Of a stretch of 64,000 nt of DNA, positions 33,951-46,077 are shown piece by piece. Positions within the stretch are counted from its first letter, which is position 1; each line of letters opens with the position of its first letter. Both the position numbers and the translations under genes were made by a program. This DNA is from Watersipora subatra. Lineage: Eukaryota > Bryozoa > Gymnolaemata > Cheilostomatida > Watersiporidae. The stretch is taken from positions 26,439,963 to 26,503,962 of the forward strand of contig NC_088715.1 in the NCBI RefSeq assembly GCF_963576615.1. Direction: 5' to 3'. The notes below the pieces were generated by a model that worked only from the letters and a program-made list of their open reading frames with translations, was not told the DNA's origin and did not search any database.

Positions 33951-34204
33951 AACATAACAGGCTTTTTAATCTGTGAAACGAGCATGACACCTAAACATTT
34001 GTATGTTTTTAATACTGTGTGTATTAAAATTTAAAACAATAGTCTATGGAAAAAATTGAACCAACAACTGTTTGGTGACCAACCGAGCGCGCTACCAGAA
34101 TGTGCCACAAAAAAAACATGTCAATATATCTAACCTGTGAAACGAGCAAGACAAAAATTCATTTTTAAGTTTCGAATTTGATTGTGTCAAACTTTATAAA
34201 TGCT

Positions 34205-34216
34205 CGTCCCTGGGTA

Positions 34217-34267
<51 letters not shown>

Positions 34268-34278
34268 ACCACAGAGAC
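34205..34278 (-). tRNA. tRNA-Asn(GUU) A105
   Basis: Carries C62U and C11U. Confidence 0.92.
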
Positions 34279-34531
34279 AACATAACAGGCTTTTTAATCT
34301 GTGAAACGAAGATGACACCTAACTATTTGCTGCTTTTTAATACTACGCTTACTAAAATTAGAAACAATCGTCTATGGCAGAAATTGAACTGCCAACTGTT
34401 TGGTTACCAAAAGAACGCGTTGCCAGAATGTGCCACAAAGAAAACATGTCAAAATATCTAACTTGTGAAACGAGAAAACAAAAATTCATTTTCAAGTTTC
34501 GAATTTGATTGTGTCAAAATTTATAAGTGCT

Positions 34532-34605
34532 CGTCCCTGGGTGGGCTTCAACCACCAACCTTTCGGTAAACAGCCGAATGCTCTAACCGATTGCACCACA
34601 GAGAC
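34532..34605 (-). pseudogene. tRNA-Asn(GUU) A106, C56G
   Basis: Same changes as A86. Confidence 0.75.
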
Positions 34606-34859
34606 AATATAACAGGTTTTTTAATCTGTGAAACGAGCATGACACCTAATCATTTGCATGTTTTTAATACTGCGCTTACTAAAATTAAAAACAATCATCT
34701 ATGGCAAAATTTGAAATACCAACTGGTTGGTTACCAAACGAACGCGCTGCCAGAATGTGTCACAAAAAAAACATGTCAAAATATCAAACCTGTGAAACGA
34801 GCAAGACACAAATTCATTTTTAAGTTTCGAATATGATTGTGTCAAAATTTATAAATGCT

Positions 34860-34866
34860 CGTCCCT

Positions 34867-34907
<41 letters not shown>

Positions 34908-34933
34908 CATCTAACCGATTGCACCACAGAGAC
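34860..34933 (-). tRNA. tRNA-Asn(GUU) A107, D-stem replaced
   Basis: The 3' D-stem strand reads GAUG instead of GCGC, as in the divergent A26 and A32, so the D stem fails; also C11U. The rest is consensus. Confidence 0.8.
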
Positions 34934-35187
34934 AACATAACAGGTTTTTTAATCTGTGAAAAGAGCATGACACCTCATCATTTGCTGGTTTTTAATACTA
35001 CGCTTACTAAAATTAGAAACAATCATCTATGGCAGAAATTGAACTACGAACTGTTTGGTTACCAAACAAACGCGCTGCCAGATTGTGCCACAAAGAAAAC
35101 ATGTCAAAATATCTAACTTGTGAAACGAGCAAGACAAAAATACATATTCAAGTTTCGAAATTGATTGTGTCAAAATTTATAAGTGCT

Positions 35188-35194
35188 CATCCCT

Positions 35195-35244
<50 letters not shown>

Positions 35245-35261
35245 AATTGCGCCACAGAGAC
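35188..35261 (-). tRNA. tRNA-Asn(GUU) A108
   Basis: Carries C72U and C17U. Confidence 0.93.
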
Positions 35262-35514
35262 AACATAACAGGTTTTTTAATCGGTGAAGCGAGCATGACA
35301 CCTAATCATTTGCATGTTTTTAATACTGCGCGTATTAAAATTAAAAACCATCGTTTTTGACAGAAATTGAACTAAAACTGGTCGGTTACCATAGGAACAT
35401 GCTACATGATTGTGCCACAAAGAAAACATGTCAGAATATCTAACCTGTGAAACGAGCAAGACAAAAATTCATTTTCAAGTTTCGAAGTTGATTGTGTTAA
35501 AATTTATAAATGCT

Positions 35515-35528
35515 CATCCCTGGGTGGC

Positions 35529-35561
<33 letters not shown>

Positions 35562-35588
35562 AGCGCTAACCGATTGCACCACAGAGAC
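35515..35588 (-). tRNA. tRNA-Asn(GUU) A109
   Basis: Carries C72U, C60G, G26U and C11U. Confidence 0.85.
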
Positions 35589-35842
35589 AACATAACAGGT
35601 TTTTTAATCTGTGAAACGAGCATGACACCTAATCATGTGCTGGTTTTTAAAATTGTGTGTATTAAAATTAAAAACAATCGTCTATGCGAGAAATTGAACC
35701 AACAACTGTTTAGTGACCAACCGAATGCGCTACCAGAATGTGCCACAAAGTAAACGTGTCAAAATATCTAACCTGTGAAACGAGCAAAACAAAAATTTAT
35801 TTTCAAGTTTCGAATTTGATTGGTTCAAAATTTACAAGGACT

Positions 35843-35849
35843 CGTCCCT

Positions 35850-35889
<40 letters not shown>

Positions 35890-35916
35890 TGCGATAACCG
35901 ATTGCACCACAGAGAA
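35843..35916 (-). tRNA. tRNA-Asn(GUU) A110
   Basis: Carries G1U, G22U, G26A and C11U. Confidence 0.8.
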
Positions 35917-36170
35917 AACATATCAGGCTTTTTAATCTGTGAAACGAAGATGACACCTAATTATTTGCTGGTTTTTAATACTGCGCTTACTAAAATTAAA
36001 AACAATCATCTATGGCAGAAAATGAACTACCAACTGTTTGGTTACCAAGCGAACGTGCTGCCAGAATGTGCCACAAAGAAAACATGTCAAAATATCTAAC
36101 TTGTGAAACGAGCAAGACAAAAATTCATTTTCAAGTTTCGAATTTGATTGTGTGAAAATTTATAAGTGCT

Positions 36171-36244
36171 CATCCCTGGGTAGGCTTGAACCACTAACTT
36201 TTCGGTTAACAGCCGAACGCGCTAACTGATTGCACCACAGTGAC
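36171..36244 (-). tRNA. tRNA-Asn(GUU) A111, degraded
   Basis: Carries U4A and G49A (mismatches), G18A, C72U, C62U, G45A and C11U. Confidence 0.74.
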
Positions 36245-36498
36245 AACATAACAGGCTTTTTAATCTGTGAAACGAAGATGACAACTACTTATTTGCTGGT
36301 TTTTGATACTGTGCTTAGCAAAATTAAAAAGAATCATCTATGGCAGAAATTGAACTACTAACTGTTTGGTTACCAAACGAACGCGCTGCCAGAATGTGCC
36401 ACAAAGAAAACATGTCAAAATATCTAACTTGTGAAACGAGCAGGACAAAAATTCATTTTCAAGTTTCGAATTTGATTGTGTCAAAATTTATAAGTGCT

Positions 36499-36572
36499 CG
36501 TCCCTGGGTGGGCTTGAACCACCAACTTTTCGGTTAACAGCCGAATGCGCTAACCGATTGCACCACAGAGAC
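36499..36572 (-). tRNA. tRNA-Asn(GUU) A112
   Basis: Carries G45A, G26A and C11U; stems close. Confidence 0.92.
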
Positions 36573-36826
36573 AACATAACAGGCTTTTTAATCTGTGAAA
36601 CGAGCATAACACCTCATCATTTGCTTGTTTTTAATACTGTGTGTATTAAAATTAAAAACAATCGTCTATGCGAGTAATTGAACTACCAACTGTTTGGTGA
36701 CCAACCGAACGTGCTACCAGAATGTGCCACAAAGAAAACATGTCAAAATATCTAACTTGTGAAACGAGCAGGACAAAATTTCATTTTCAAGTTTCGGATT
36801 TGATTGTGTCAAAATTTATAATGGCT

Positions 36827-36833
36827 CGTCTCT

Positions 36834-36894
<61 letters not shown>

Positions 36895-36900
36895 AGAGAC
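36827..36900 (-). tRNA. tRNA-Asn(GUU) A113
   Basis: Carries G69A only; acceptor fully paired. Confidence 0.95.
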
Positions 36901-37154
36901 AACATAACAGGCTTTTTAATCTGTGAAACGAGCATGACACCTAAACATTTGTATGTTTTTAATACTGTGTGTATTAAAATTTAAAACAATAGTCTATGGA
37001 AAAAATTGAACCAACAACTGTTTGGTGACCAACCGAGCGCGCTACCAGAATGTGCAACAAAAAAAACATGTCAATATATCTAACCTGTGAAACGAGCAGG
37101 ACAAAAATTCATTTTCAAGTTTCGAATTTGATTGTGTCAAAATTTATAAGTGCT

Positions 37155-37228
37155 CGTCCCTGGGTGGGCTTGAACCACCAACCTTCCGGTTAACAGCCGA
37201 ACGCACTAACCGATTGCGCCACAGTGAC
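37155..37228 (-). tRNA. tRNA-Asn(GUU) A114
   Basis: Carries U4A (mismatch), A42G and C23U. Confidence 0.85.
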
Positions 37229-37481
37229 AGCATAACAGTTTTTTAATCTGTGAAATGAGCATGACACCTAATCATTTGCTGGTTTTTAAAATTGTGTGTA
37301 TTAAACTTAAAAACAATCGTCTATGCGAGAAATTGAACCAACAACTGTTTAGTGACCAACCGAACGTGCTACCGGAATGTGCCACAAAGAAAACATGTCA
37401 AAATATCTAACCTGTGAAACGAGCAAAACAAAAAATCATTTTCAAGTTTCGAAATTGATTGTGTCAAAATTTACAAAGGCT

Positions 37482-37488
37482 CGTCTCT

Positions 37489-37544
<56 letters not shown>

Positions 37545-37555
37545 ACCACAGAGAC
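37482..37555 (-). tRNA. tRNA-Asn(GUU) A115
   Basis: Carries G69A and C11U. Confidence 0.94.
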
Positions 37556-37808
37556 AACATAACAGGCTTTTTAATCTGTGAAACGAGCATGACACCTAAA
37601 CATTTGTATGTTTTTAATACTGTGTGTATTAAAATTTAAAACAATAGTCTATGGAAAAAATTGAACCAACAACTGTTTGGTGACCAACCGAGCGCGCTAC
37701 CAGAATGTGCCACAAAAAAACATGTCAATATATCTAACCTGTGAAACGAGCAAGACAAAAATTCATTTTTAAGTTTCGAATTTGATTGTGTCAAACTTTA
37801 TAAATGCT

Positions 37809-37815
37809 CGTCCCT

Positions 37816-37871
<56 letters not shown>

Positions 37872-37882
37872 ACCACAGAGAC
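37809..37882 (-). tRNA. tRNA-Asn(GUU) A116
   Basis: Carries C11U only. Confidence 0.95.
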
Positions 37883-38135
37883 AACATAACAGGCTTTTTA
37901 ATCTGTGAAACGAAGATGACACCTAACTATTTGCTGCTTTTTAATACTACGCTTACTGAAATTAGAAACAATCGTCTATGGCAGAAATTGAACTGCCAAC
38001 TGTTTGGTTACCAAAAGAACGCGTTGCCAGAATGTGCCACAAAGAAAACATGTCAAAATATCTAACTTGTGAAACGAGAAAACAAAAATTCATTTTCAAG
38101 TTTCGAATTTGATTGTGTCAAAATTTATAAGTGCT

Positions 38136-38209
38136 CGTCCCTGGGTGGGCTTCAACCACCAACCTTTCGGTAAACAGCCGAATGCTCTAACCGATTGCAC
38201 CACAGAGAC
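38136..38209 (-). pseudogene. tRNA-Asn(GUU) A117, C56G
   Basis: Same changes as A86. Confidence 0.75.
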
Positions 38210-38463
38210 AATATAACAGGTTTTTTAATCTGTGAAACGAGCATGACACCTAATCATTTGCATGTTTTTAATACTGCGCTTACTAAAATTAAAAACAATC
38301 ATCTATGGCAAAATTTGAAATACCAACTGGTTGGTTACCAAACGAACGCGCTGCCAGAATGTGTCACAAAAAAAACATGTCAAAATATCAAACCTGTGAA
38401 ACGAGCAAGACACAAATTCATTTTTAAGTTTCGAATATGATTGTGTCAAAATTTATAAATGCT

Positions 38464-38470
38464 CGTCCCT

Positions 38471-38531
<61 letters not shown>

Positions 38532-38537
38532 AGAGAC
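38464..38537 (-). tRNA. tRNA-Asn(GUU) A118, consensus
   Basis: Identical to the array consensus. Confidence 0.96.
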
Positions 38538-38791
38538 AACATAACAGGTTTTTTAATCTGTGAAAAGAGCATGACACCTCATCATTTGCTGGTTTTTAAT
38601 ACTACGCTTACTAAAATTAGAAACAATCATCTATGGCAGAAATTGAACTACCAACTGTTTGGTTACCAAACAAACGCGCTGCCAGATTGTGCCACAAAGA
38701 AAACATGTCAAAATATCTAACTTGTGAAACGAGAAAGACAAAAATTCATATTCAAGTTTCGAAATTGATTGTGTCAAAATTTATAAGTGCT

Positions 38792-38798
38792 CATCCCT

Positions 38799-38859
<61 letters not shown>

Positions 38860-38865
38860 AGAGAC
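38792..38865 (-). tRNA. tRNA-Asn(GUU) A119
   Basis: Carries C72U only. Confidence 0.94.
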
Positions 38866-39118
38866 AACATAACAGGTTTTTTAATCGGTGAAACGAGCAT
38901 GACACCTAATCATTTGCATGTTTTTAATACTGCGCGTATTAAAATTAAAAACCATCGTTTTTGACAGAAATTGAACTAAAACTGGTCGGTTACCAAAGGA
39001 ACATGCTACATGATTGTGCCATAAAGAAAACATGTCAGAATATCTAACCTGTGAAACGAGCAAGAAAAAAATTCATTTTCAAGTTTCGAAGTTGATTGTG
39101 TTAAAATTTATAAATGCT

Positions 39119-39132
39119 CGTCCCTGGGTGGC

Positions 39133-39165
<33 letters not shown>

Positions 39166-39192
39166 AGCGCTAACCGATTGCACCACAGAGAC
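39119..39192 (-). tRNA. tRNA-Asn(GUU) A120
   Basis: Same as A89. Confidence 0.86.
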
Positions 39193-39446
39193 AACATAAC
39201 AGGTTTTTTAATCTGTGAAACGAGCATGACACCTAATCATGTGCTGGTTTTTAAAATTGTGTGTATTAAAATTAAAAACAATCATCTATGCGAGAAATTG
39301 AACCAACAACTGTTTAGTGACCAACCGAATGCGCTACCAGAATGTGCCACAAAGTAAACGTGTCAAAATATCTAACCTGTGAAACGAGCAAAACAAAAAT
39401 TCATTTTCAAGTTTCGAATTTGATTGGTTCAAAATTTATAAGGACT

Positions 39447-39453
39447 CGTCCCT

Positions 39454-39493
<40 letters not shown>

Positions 39494-39520
39494 TGCGATA
39501 ACCGATTGCACCACAGAGAA
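39447..39520 (-). tRNA. tRNA-Asn(GUU) A121
   Basis: Same as A110. Confidence 0.8.
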
Positions 39521-39774
39521 AACATATCAGGCTTTTTAATCTGTGAAACGAAGATGACACCTAATTATTTGCTGGTTTTTAATACTGCGCTTACTAAAAT
39601 TAAAAACAATCATCTATGGCAGAAAATGAACTACCAACTGTTTGGTTACCAAGCGAACGTGCTGCCAGAATGTGCCACAAAGAGAACATGTCAAAATATC
39701 TAACTTGTGAAACGAGCAGGACAAAAATTCATTTTCAAGTTTCGAATTTGATTGTGTCAAAATTTATAAGTGCT

Positions 39775-39848
39775 CGTCCCTGGGTGGGCTTGAACCACCA
39801 ACTTTTCGGTTAACAGCCGAATGCGCTAACCGATTGCACCACAGAGAC
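39775..39848 (-). tRNA. tRNA-Asn(GUU) A122
   Basis: Same as A112; the A111-type unit expected before it is absent here. Confidence 0.92.
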
Positions 39849-40102
39849 AACATAACAGGCTTTTTAATCTGTGAAACGAGCATAACACCTCATCATTTGC
39901 TTGTTTTTAATACTGTGTGTATTAAAATTAAAAACAATCGTCTATGCGAGTAATTGAACTACCAACTGTTTGGTGACCAACCGAACGTGCTACCAGAATG
40001 TGCCACAAAGAAAACATGTCAAAATATCTAACTTGTGAAACGAGCAGGACAAAATTTCATTTTCAAGTTTCGGATTTGATTGTGTCAAAATTTATAATGG
40101 CT

Positions 40103-40109
40103 CGTCTCT

Positions 40110-40152
<43 letters not shown>

Positions 40153-40176
40153 ACTAACCGATTGCGCCACAGAGAC
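40103..40176 (-). tRNA. tRNA-Asn(GUU) A123, chimeric
   Basis: G69A in the 3' half matches A113, C23U in the 5' half matches A96. It marks the junction of the 8,849-bp duplication. All stems close. Confidence 0.93.
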
Positions 40177-40430
40177 AACATAACAGGTTTTTTAATCTGT
40201 GAAAAGAGCATGACACCTCATCATTTGCTGGTTTTTAATACTACGCTTACTAAAATTAGAAACAATCATCTATGGCAGAAATTGAACTACCAACTGTTTG
40301 GTTACCAAACAAACGCGCTGCCAGATTGTGCCACAAAGAAAACATGTCAAAATATCTAACTTGTGAAACGAGCAAGACAAAAATTCATATTCAAGTTTCG
40401 AAATTGATTGTGTCAAAATTTATAAGTGCT

Positions 40431-40437
40431 CATCCCT

Positions 40438-40498
<61 letters not shown>

Positions 40499-40504
40499 AG
40501 AGAC
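40431..40504 (-). tRNA. tRNA-Asn(GUU) A124
   Basis: Carries C72U only. Confidence 0.94.
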
Positions 40505-40757
40505 AACATAACAGGTTTTTTAATCGGTGAAACGAGCATGACACCTAATCTTTTGCATGTTTTTAATACTGCGCGTATTAAAATTAAAAACCATCGTCTT
40601 TGACAGAAATTGAACTAAAACTGGTCGGTTACCAAAGGAACATGCTACATGATTGTGCCACAAAGAAAACATGTCAGAATATCTAACCTGTGAAACGAGC
40701 AAGACAAAAATTCATTTTCAAGTTTCGAAGTTGATTGTGTTAAAATTTATAAATGCT

Positions 40758-40771
40758 CGTCCCTGGGTGGC

Positions 40772-40804
<33 letters not shown>

Positions 40805-40831
40805 AGCGCTAACCGATTGCACCGCAGAGAC
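40758..40831 (-). tRNA. tRNA-Asn(GUU) A125
   Basis: As A89 plus U8C, which loses the conserved U8. Confidence 0.82.
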
Positions 40832-41084
40832 AACATAACAGGTTTTTTAATCTGTGAAACGAGCATGACACCTAATCATGTGCTGGTTTTTAAAATTGTG
40901 TGTATTAAAATTAATAACAATCGTCTATGCGAGAAATTGAACCAACAACTGTTTAGTGACCAACCGAACATGCTACCAGAATGTGCCACAAAAAAACATG
41001 TCAAAATATCTAACCTGTGAAACGAGCAAAACAAAAATTCATTTTCAAGTTTCGAAATTGATTGTGTCAAAATTTACAAAGGCT

Positions 41085-41091
41085 CGTCTCT

Positions 41092-41140
<49 letters not shown>

Positions 41141-41158
41141 TGATTGCACCACAGAGAC
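41085..41158 (-). tRNA. tRNA-Asn(GUU) A126
   Basis: Same as A73. Confidence 0.85.
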
Positions 41159-41412
41159 AACATAAAAGGCTTTTTAATCTGTAAAACGAGCATGACACCT
41201 AATTATTTGCTGGTTTTTAATACTACGCTTACTAAAATTAAAAACAATCATCTAAGGCAGAAATTGAACTACCAACTGTTTGGTTACCAAACGAACGTTC
41301 TGCCAGAATGTGCCAAAAAAAAAACGTGTCAAAATATCTAACTTGTGAAACGAGCAAGACAAAAATTCATTTTCAAGTTTCGAATTTGATTGTGTGAAAA
41401 TTTATAAGTGCT

Positions 41413-41486
41413 CGTCCCTAGGTGGGCTTGAACCACCAACTTTTCGGTTAACAGCCAAATGCAATAACCGATTGCACCACAGAGAC
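41413..41486 (-). tRNA. tRNA-Asn(GUU) A127
   Basis: Same as A74. Confidence 0.8.
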
Positions 41487-41740
41487 AACATAACAGGCTT
41501 TTTAATCTGTGAAACGAAGATGACAACTACTTATTTGCTGGTTTTTAATACTGTGCTTACCAAAATTAAAAACAATCGTCTATGGCAGAAATTGAACTAC
41601 CAACTGTTTGGTTACCAAACGAACGGGCTGCCAGAATGTGCCACAAAGAAAACATGTCAAAATATCTAACTTGTGAAACGAGCAGGACAAAAATTCATTT
41701 TCAAGTTTCGAATTTGATTGTGTCAAAATTTATAAATGCT

Positions 41741-41814
41741 CGTCCCTGGGTGGGCTTGAACCACCAACCTTTTGGTTAACAGCCGAACGCGCTTACCGAT
41801 TGCGCCACAGAGAC
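41741..41814 (-). tRNA. tRNA-Asn(GUU) A128
   Basis: Same as A101. Confidence 0.86.
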
Positions 41815-42068
41815 AACATAACAGGTTTTTTAATTTGTGAAACGAGCAAGACACCTAATCATTTGCTGGTTTTTAAAATTGTGTGTATTAAAATTAAAAA
41901 CAATCGTCTTTGACAGAAATTGAACTGAAAACTGTTCGGTTACCAAAGGAACATGCTACAACGTTATGCCACAAAGAAAACATGTCAGAATATCTAACCT
42001 GTGAAACGAGCAAGACAAAAATTCATTTTCAAGTTTCGAATTTGATTGTGTCAAAATTTATAAATGCT

Positions 42069-42080
42069 CGTCCCTGGGTA

Positions 42081-42131
<51 letters not shown>

Positions 42132-42142
42132 ACCACAGAGAA
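42069..42142 (-). tRNA. tRNA-Asn(GUU) A129
   Basis: Same as A102 (G1U, C62U, C11U). Confidence 0.85.
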
Positions 42143-42397
42143 AACATAACAGGTTTTTTAATCTGTGAAACGAGCATGACACCTAATCATTTGCATGTTT
42201 TTAAAATTGTGTGTATTAAAATTAAAAACAATCGTCTATGCGAGAAATTGAACAAACAACTGTTTGGTGACGAACCGAAGGCGCTACCAGAATGTGCCAC
42301 AAAGAAAACATGACAAAATATCTAACCTGTGAAACGAGCAAAACCAAAAAACCATTTTCAAGTTTCGAAATTGTTTGTGTCAAAATTTTCAAAGGCT

Positions 42398-42405
42398 CGT
42401 CCCTA

Positions 42406-42441
<36 letters not shown>

Positions 42442-42471
42442 AAACGCGCTAACCGATTGCGCCACAGAGAC
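42398..42471 (-). tRNA. tRNA-Asn(GUU) A130
   Basis: Same as A103. Confidence 0.92.
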
Positions 42472-42725
42472 CACATAACAGGCTTTTTAATCTGTGAAAC
42501 GAGCATGACACCTAATCATTTGCTGGTTTTTAATACTGTGGGATTTAAAATTACAAACAATGGTCATTGGCAGAAATTGAAGTAACAACTGTTCGGTTAC
42601 CAAAGGAACATGCTACAAGAATGTGCCACAAAAATAACATGTCAGAATATCTAACCTGTGAAACAAGCAAAACAAAAAATCATTTTCAAGTTTCGAAATT
42701 GATTGTGTCAAAATTTACAAAGGCT

Positions 42726-42732
42726 CGTCTCT

Positions 42733-42775
<43 letters not shown>

Positions 42776-42799
42776 CCTAACCGATTGCGCCACAGAGAC
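42726..42799 (-). tRNA. tRNA-Asn(GUU) A131
   Basis: Same as A104. Confidence 0.88.
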
Positions 42800-43053
42800 A
42801 ACATAACAGGCTTTTTAATCTGTGAAACGAGCATGACACCTAAACATTTGTATGTTTTTAATACTGTGTGTATTAAAATTTAAAACAATAGTCTATGGAA
42901 AAAATTGAACCAACAACTGTTTGGTGACCAACCGAGCGCGCTACCAGAATGTGCCACAAAAAAAACATGTCAATATATCTAACCTGTGAAACGAGCAAGA
43001 CAAAAATTCATTTTTAAGTTTCGAATTTGATTGTGTCAAACTTTATAAATGCT

Positions 43054-43065
43054 CGTCCCTGGGTA

Positions 43066-43116
<51 letters not shown>

Positions 43117-43127
43117 ACCACAGAGAC
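43054..43127 (-). tRNA. tRNA-Asn(GUU) A132
   Basis: Carries C62U and C11U. Confidence 0.92.
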
Positions 43128-43380
43128 AACATAACAGGCTTTTTAATCTGTGAAACGAAGATGACACCTAACTATTTGCTGCTTTTTAATACTACGCTTA
43201 CTAAAATTAGAAACAATCGTCTATGGCAGAAATTGAACTGCCAACTGTTTGGTTACCAAAAGAACGCGTTGCCAGAATGTGCCACAAAGAAAACATGTCA
43301 AAATATCTAACTTGTGAAACGAGAAAACAAAAATTCATTTTCAAGTTTCGAATTTGATTGTGTCAAAATTTATAAGTGCT

Positions 43381-43454
43381 CGTCCCTGGGTGGGCTTCAA
43401 CCACCAACCTTTCGGTAAACAGCCGAATGCTCTAACCGATTGCACCACAGAGAC
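43381..43454 (-). pseudogene. tRNA-Asn(GUU) A133, C56G
   Basis: Same changes as A86. Confidence 0.75.
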
Positions 43455-43708
43455 AATATAACAGGTTTTTTAATCTGTGAAACGAGCATGACACCTAATC
43501 ATTTGCATGTTTTTAATACTGCGCTTACTAAAATTAAAAACAATCATCTATGGCAAAATTTGAAATACCAACTGGTTGGTTACCAAACGAACGCGCTGCC
43601 AGAATGTGTCACAAAAAAAACATGTCAAAATATCAAACCTGTGAAACGAGCAAGACACAAATTCATTTTTAAGTTTCGAATATGATTGTGTCAAAATTTA
43701 TAAATGCT

Positions 43709-43715
43709 CGTCCCT

Positions 43716-43756
<41 letters not shown>

Positions 43757-43782
43757 CATCTAACCGATTGCACCACAGAGAC
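43709..43782 (-). tRNA. tRNA-Asn(GUU) A134, D-stem replaced
   Basis: GAUG in the D stem as A107, its duplicate at 8,849 bp. Confidence 0.8.
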
Positions 43783-44036
43783 AACATAACAGGTTTTTTA
43801 ATCTGTGAAAAGAGCATGACACCTCATCATTTGCTGGTTTTTAATACTACGCTTACTAAAATTAGAAACAATCATCTATGGCAGAAATTGAACTACGAAC
43901 TGTTTGGTTACCAAACAAACGCGCTGCCAGATTGTGCCACAAAGAAAACATGTCAAAATATCTAACTTGTGAAACGAGCAAGACAAAAATACATATTCAA
44001 GTTTCGAAATTGATTGTGTCAAAATTTATAAGTGCT

Positions 44037-44043
44037 CATCCCT

Positions 44044-44093
<50 letters not shown>

Positions 44094-44110
44094 AATTGCG
44101 CCACAGAGAC
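44037..44110 (-). tRNA. tRNA-Asn(GUU) A135
   Basis: Carries C72U and C17U. Confidence 0.93.
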
Positions 44111-44363
44111 AACATAACAGGTTTTTTAATCGGTGAAGCGAGCATGACACCTAATCATTTGCATGTTTTTAATACTGCGCGTATTAAAATTAAAAACCAT
44201 CGTTTTTGACAGAAATTGAACTAAAACTGGTCGGTTACCATAGGAACATGCTACATGATTGTGCCACAAAGAAAACATGTCAGAATATCTAACCTGTGAA
44301 ACGAGCAAGACAAAAATTCATTTTCAAGTTTCGAAGTTGATTGTGTTAAAATTTATAAATGCT

Positions 44364-44377
44364 CATCCCTGGGTGGC

Positions 44378-44410
<33 letters not shown>

Positions 44411-44437
44411 AGCGCTAACCGATTGCACCACAGAGAC
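44364..44437 (-). tRNA. tRNA-Asn(GUU) A136
   Basis: Same as A109. Confidence 0.85.
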
Positions 44438-44691
44438 AACATAACAGGTTTTTTAATCTGTGAAACGAGCATGACACCTAATCATGTGCTGGTTTTTAAA
44501 ATTGTGTGTATTAAAATTAAAAACAATCGTCTATGCGAGAAATTGAACCAACAACTGTTTAGTGACCAACCGAATGCGCTACCAGAATGTGCCACAAAGT
44601 AAACGTGTCAAAATATCTAACCTGTGAAACGAGCAAAACAAAAATTTATTTTCAAGTTTCGAATTTGATTGGTTCAAAATTTACAAGGACT

Positions 44692-44698
44692 CGTCCCT

Positions 44699-44738
<40 letters not shown>

Positions 44739-44765
44739 TGCGATAACCGATTGCACCACAGAGAA
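44692..44765 (-). tRNA. tRNA-Asn(GUU) A137
   Basis: Same as A110. Confidence 0.8.
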
Positions 44766-45019
44766 AACATATCAGGCTTTTTAATCTGTGAAACGAAGAT
44801 GACACCTAATTATTTGCTGGTTTTTAATACTGCGCTTACTAAAATTAAAAACAATCATCTATGGCAGAAAATGAACTACCAACTGTTTGGTTACCAAGCG
44901 AACGTGCTGCCAGAATGTGCCACAAAGAAAACATGTCAAAATATCTAACTTGTGAAACGAGCAAGACAAAAATTCATTTTCAAGTTTCGAATTTGATTGT
45001 GTGAAAATTTATAAGTGCT

Positions 45020-45093
45020 CATCCCTGGGTAGGCTTGAACCACTAACTTTTCGGTTAACAGCCGAACGCGCTAACTGATTGCACCACAGTGAC
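45020..45093 (-). tRNA. tRNA-Asn(GUU) A138, degraded
   Basis: Same as A111; its 5' flank has the private AGGCC change. Confidence 0.74.
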
Positions 45094-45347
45094 AACATAA
45101 CAGGCCTTTTAATCTGTGAAACGAAGATGACAACTACTTATTTGCTGGTTTTTGATACTGTGCTTAGCAAAATTAAAAAGAATCATCTATGGCAGAAATT
45201 GAACTACTAACTGTTTGGTTACCAAACGAACGCGCTGCCAGAATGTGCCACAAAGAAAACATGTCAAAATATCTAACTTGTGAAACGAGCAGGACAAAAA
45301 TTCATTTTCAAGTTTCGAATTTGATTGTGTCAAAATTTATAAGTGCT

Positions 45348-45421
45348 CGTCCCTGGGTGGGCTTGAACCACCAACTTTTCGGTTAACAGCCGAATGCGCT
45401 AACCGATTGCACCACAGAGAC
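45348..45421 (-). tRNA. tRNA-Asn(GUU) A139
   Basis: Same as A112. Confidence 0.92.
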
Positions 45422-45675
45422 AACATAACAGGCTTTTTAATCTGTGAAACGAGCATAACACCTCATCATTTGCTTGTTTTTAATACTGTGTGTATTAAAA
45501 TTAAAAACAATCGTCTATGCGAGTAATTGAACTACCAACTGTTTGGTGACCAACCGAACGTGCTACCAGAATGTGCCACAAAGAAAACATGTCAAAATAT
45601 CTAACTTGTGAAACGAGCAGGACAAAATTTCATTTTCAAGTTTCGGATTTGATTGTGTCAAAATTTATAATGGCT

Positions 45676-45682
45676 CGTCTCT

Positions 45683-45743
<61 letters not shown>

Positions 45744-45749
45744 AGAGAC
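45676..45749 (-). tRNA. tRNA-Asn(GUU) A140
   Basis: Carries G69A only. Its 3' flank is A113-type and its 5' flank beyond about 45,793 is A136-type, so it lies at the 4-unit duplication junction. Confidence 0.94.
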
Positions 45750-46003
45750 AACATAACAGGCTTTTTAATCTGTGAAACGAGCATGACACCTAATCATGTG
45801 CTGGTTTTTAAAATTGTGTGTATTAAAATTAAAAACAATCGTCTATGCGAGAAATTGAACCAACAACTGTTTAGTGACCAACCGAATGCGCTACCAGAAT
45901 GTGCCACAAAGTAAACGTGTCAAAATATCTAACCTGTGAAACGAGCAAAACAAAAATTTATTTTCAAGTTTCGAATTTGATTGGTTCAAAATTTACAAGG
46001 ACT

Positions 46004-46010
46004 CGTCCCT

Positions 46011-46050
<40 letters not shown>

Positions 46051-46077
46051 TGCGATAACCGATTGCACCACAGAGAA
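46004..46077 (-). tRNA. tRNA-Asn(GUU) A141
   Basis: Same as A110. Confidence 0.8.

Larger units (their letters stand above)
31300..40140. repeat. 27-unit block (8,849 bp), copy 1
   Basis: Units A96-A113 recur as A123-A140 at offset 8,849 bp, and units A112-A121 recur as A143-A152 at offset 10,161 bp, which is 8,849 plus the 1,312-bp insertion in copy 2. The junction with copy 2 falls inside tRNA copy A123. Edges are approximate. Confidence 0.85.
44438..45749. repeat. 4-unit block (1,312 bp), copy 1
   Basis: Units ending in A137-A140 recur as A141-A144 at exactly 1,312 bp (four times 328). They share the rare AGGCC for AGGCT change just upstream of A138 and A142, which the parent unit at A111 lacks. 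Confidence 0.87.
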
